A program made the translations under genes and the position numbers. The notes under the pieces are model-generated. The model was not told the DNA's origin. It did no database searches and worked only from the letters and a program-made list of their open reading frames with translations. This document shows, one piece after another, positions 6,955 to 7,020 of a stretch of DNA of 7,020 bases; position 1 is the stretch's first letter; every line of letters starts with the position of its first letter. Source of the DNA: B8-G4 sp033720735 (GTDB lineage Bacteria; Bacteroidota; Bacteroidia; Chitinophagales; Saprospiraceae); contig JAWWBX010000234.1 of the NCBI GenBank assembly GCA_033720735.1, positions 1-7,020 of the forward strand. Direction: 5' to 3'.

Positions 6955-7020
6955 TCCGGTTTTGGCATATTCCTGATAAATGCACGTCCTTTGTTGCTCA
7001 AATCTCTAGCGATGCAATAC
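6955..7020. other. Downstream non-coding tail
   Basis: No gene is recognisable in these 66 nt. A weak hairpin (GCATaTT at 6965-6971 with AAATGC at 6978-6983, loop of 6) follows the flippase stop, but it has a bulge and no T-run. An ATG at 7012 could open another gene, but only three codons are visible. Confidence 0.4.

Noticed and set aside
6965..6983. Rho-independent terminator after the flippase gene
   Set aside because: The stem is short, AT-rich and bulged, and no T-run follows.
1..7020. CRISPR arrays, insertion sequences, tRNA or rRNA genes, defence or toxin-antitoxin modules
   Set aside because: No regularly spaced repeats, transposase-like frames, cloverleaf sequences or defence-type domains were seen; the window is almost fully taken up by six recognisable genes.

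Overview
This window looks like an ordinary chromosomal segment from a Bacteroidota bacterium. A Saprospiria/Lewinella-like lineage of fairly high GC (55-60% by eye) is the best guess. The evidence is the Bacteroidota style of the YfhO-type membrane protein (LWTN-x-x-F-x-GMP and NKFRAPS motifs), a glycosyltransferase opening with ITYYWPP, a match to the Bacteroidota -7 promoter element TAnnTTTG, and start codons that mostly lack a strong Shine-Dalgarno sequence. The taxonomy is inferred from remembered family patterns, not from a search.

Layout. Positions 1-357 hold the C-terminal part of an isoaspartyl peptidase/L-asparaginase (Ntn hydrolase) whose 5' end is outside the window. A RimJ/RimL-like GNAT acetyltransferase overlaps its stop codon by 4 nt (354-890). 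Facing it on the minus strand is a carboxymuconolactone decarboxylase/AhpD-fold peroxidase-related protein (892-1455); only one base separates the two convergent stop codons. An 84-nt divergent intergenic region (1456-1539) carries a -7-like promoter box and an imperfect palindrome with a Fur/PerR-like core. Three plus-strand envelope glycan genes follow: a large multi-pass YfhO-family protein (1540-4041), a family-4-type glycosyltransferase (4050-5354), and, after a 106-nt gap, a MOP-superfamily polysaccharide flippase (5461-6954). The last 66 nt contain no recognisable gene.

How the genes may work together. The right-hand genes make sense as an envelope glycan unit. The cytoplasmic glycosyltransferase would build a lipid-linked saccharide, the flippase would move it across the inner membrane, and the GT-C-like YfhO protein would act on the periplasmic side. 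The left-hand genes are metabolic or stress functions with no obvious link to that unit. I see no mobile element, CRISPR array, tRNA or rRNA, and no clear sign of a new system. The most testable non-coding signal is the palindrome over the putative promoter at 1493-1516.
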